A DNA stretch of 5,824 nt from Candidatus Poribacteria bacterium WGA-3G (GTDB lineage Bacteria; Poribacteria; WGA-4E; WGA-3G): assembly GCA_000406005.1 (NCBI GenBank), contig ASZN01000152.1, positions 1 to 5,824 of the forward strand, in the 5' to 3' direction. This document shows, in pieces, positions 5,561 to 5,824 of this stretch (positions within the stretch are counted from its first letter, which is position 1; each line of letters starts with the position of its first letter). The translations under genes were made by a program, and so were the position numbers. The notes under the pieces are model-generated. The model saw only the letters and a list, made by a program, of their open reading frames with translations. It was not told where the DNA came from and searched no databases.

Positions 5561-5580
5561 AAATACATCTAAATACATCT
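5522..5580. repeat. Tandem repeats across the end of the 5051 gene
   Basis: AATACAATTAAATACGTC is repeated exactly at 5522-5539 and 5540-5557, giving NTIKYV twice just before TAA (5558-5560). After the stop, AAATACATCT is repeated exactly at 5561-5570 and 5571-5580, and differs at one base from AAATACGTCT at 5549-5558. The array looks like replication slippage. The 18-bp unit is six codons, so copy-number change keeps the frame. Confidence 0.8.
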
Positions 5581-5593
5581 AAAACAACAATTT

Positions 5594-5636
5594 AAGTGGG
5601 CATTAACTAAAGAGGCGAGCTTGCCCACTTTTTTTT
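5594..5636 (+). terminator. Intrinsic terminator of the 5051 gene
   Basis: AAGTGGGCA (5594-5602) pairs with TGCCCACTT (5622-5630), and the T-run continues to 5636, giving eight Ts in all. The 19-nt loop is long for a terminator and contains most of the segment complementary to the mRNA 5' end (5608-5622). Confidence 0.85.
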
Positions 5637-5639
5637 CCC

Positions 5640-5788
5640 CTACCTATTATTCTGGAACGCCGTCTCGTTGTTGTGTTCTGGGACATCCAAGCTATCCAAA
5701 AGTGAGATTTCCCAACCCCACCTCTTCAATGGGTGTGTAAAGTTTTTGGCACTAAATTCGTTGCACCATTTTCTGATGCTTCAAACAT
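5640..5788 (-). pseudogene. Possible decayed coding remnant
   Basis: On the minus strand an ATG at 5788, preceded by GCGGAG, opens MFEASENGATNLVPKTLHTH and stops at 5726. A neighbouring frame is open from 5780 to a stop at 5640-5642 and ends HPLKRWGWEISLLDSLDVPE followed by HNNETAFQNNR. Joined by one frameshift near 5726-5735, these would give a protein-like stretch of about 48 residues. I recognise neither half. No complete gene is visible in 5637-5824, and this may be only chance open sequence in a dispersed repeat. Confidence 0.2.
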
Positions 5789-5789
5789 A

Positions 5790-5806
5790 GCACTCCGCCG
5801 GAGTGC
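5790..5806. repeat. REP-like perfect hairpin
   Basis: GCACTCC (5790-5796) and GGAGTGC (5800-5806) pair perfectly around GCC. The sequence after it, CGGAGTGCAAGAAGGCG (5799-5815), resembles CGGAGTGGAAGGCG at 792-805, in the gap before the zinc-ribbon gene. A short intergenic GC-rich palindrome with a partial second copy suggests a dispersed repeat family. No U-run follows on either strand, so it is not a terminator. Confidence 0.45.
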
Positions 5807-5824
5807 AAGAAGGCGCAACGGCTT

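Noticed and set aside
1..5824. CRISPR array, tRNA, rRNA or complete insertion sequence
   Set aside because: No regularly spaced repeats, no cloverleaf or rRNA-like stretch, and no transposase-like ORF were seen on either strand.

Overview
This window looks bacterial. It holds six main genes, with good Shine-Dalgarno (SD) sequences on five of them, and compact regulatory gaps. The gene set is a Uma2-type nuclease, a GH109-like Gfo/Idh/MocA protein, an Abhydrolase_7-like esterase and a polyprenyl-phosphate sugar transferase. Small imperfect repeats lie between genes. This mix fits Candidatus Poribacteria or a related planctomycete/sponge-symbiont-like lineage. That assignment is an inference from gene content; no rRNA or marker gene is present.

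Layout. Positions 1-116 carry an 11-bp perfect inverted repeat at both ends (MITE-like), and the right end overlaps the -10 box for a Uma2 nuclease gene (146-718, +). A gap with small hairpins leads to a 58-residue zinc-ribbon protein (870-1046, +). Converging on it is a GH109-like oxidoreductase gene (1088-2176, -). A divergent control region (2177-2485) follows. Its right half has a strong promoter, a leader hairpin, a partly duplicated start region and a 13-codon upstream ORF, then a membrane sugar-1-phosphate transferase (2486-3886, +). This gene ends 13 nt from a convergent alpha/beta hydrolase (3900-4934, -). A second divergent promoter region (4935-5050) drives an AT-rich, unrecognised gene (5051-5560, +), which ends in tandem repeats and a strong terminator (5594-5636). 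The last 190 nt hold possible decayed coding sequence and a REP-like hairpin.

How the genes fit together. Three central genes share a carbohydrate theme: sugar oxidation or glycoside cleavage by an NAD-dependent mechanism, ester removal, and the first membrane step of surface-glycan synthesis. They alternate in strand, so they are not one operon. The Uma2 gene and the 5051 gene look like accessory genes. The most unusual feature is the 5051 unit: the predicted 5' end of its mRNA is complementary over 15 nt to the loop of its own terminator hairpin. I found no complete mobile element, CRISPR array, tRNA or rRNA.
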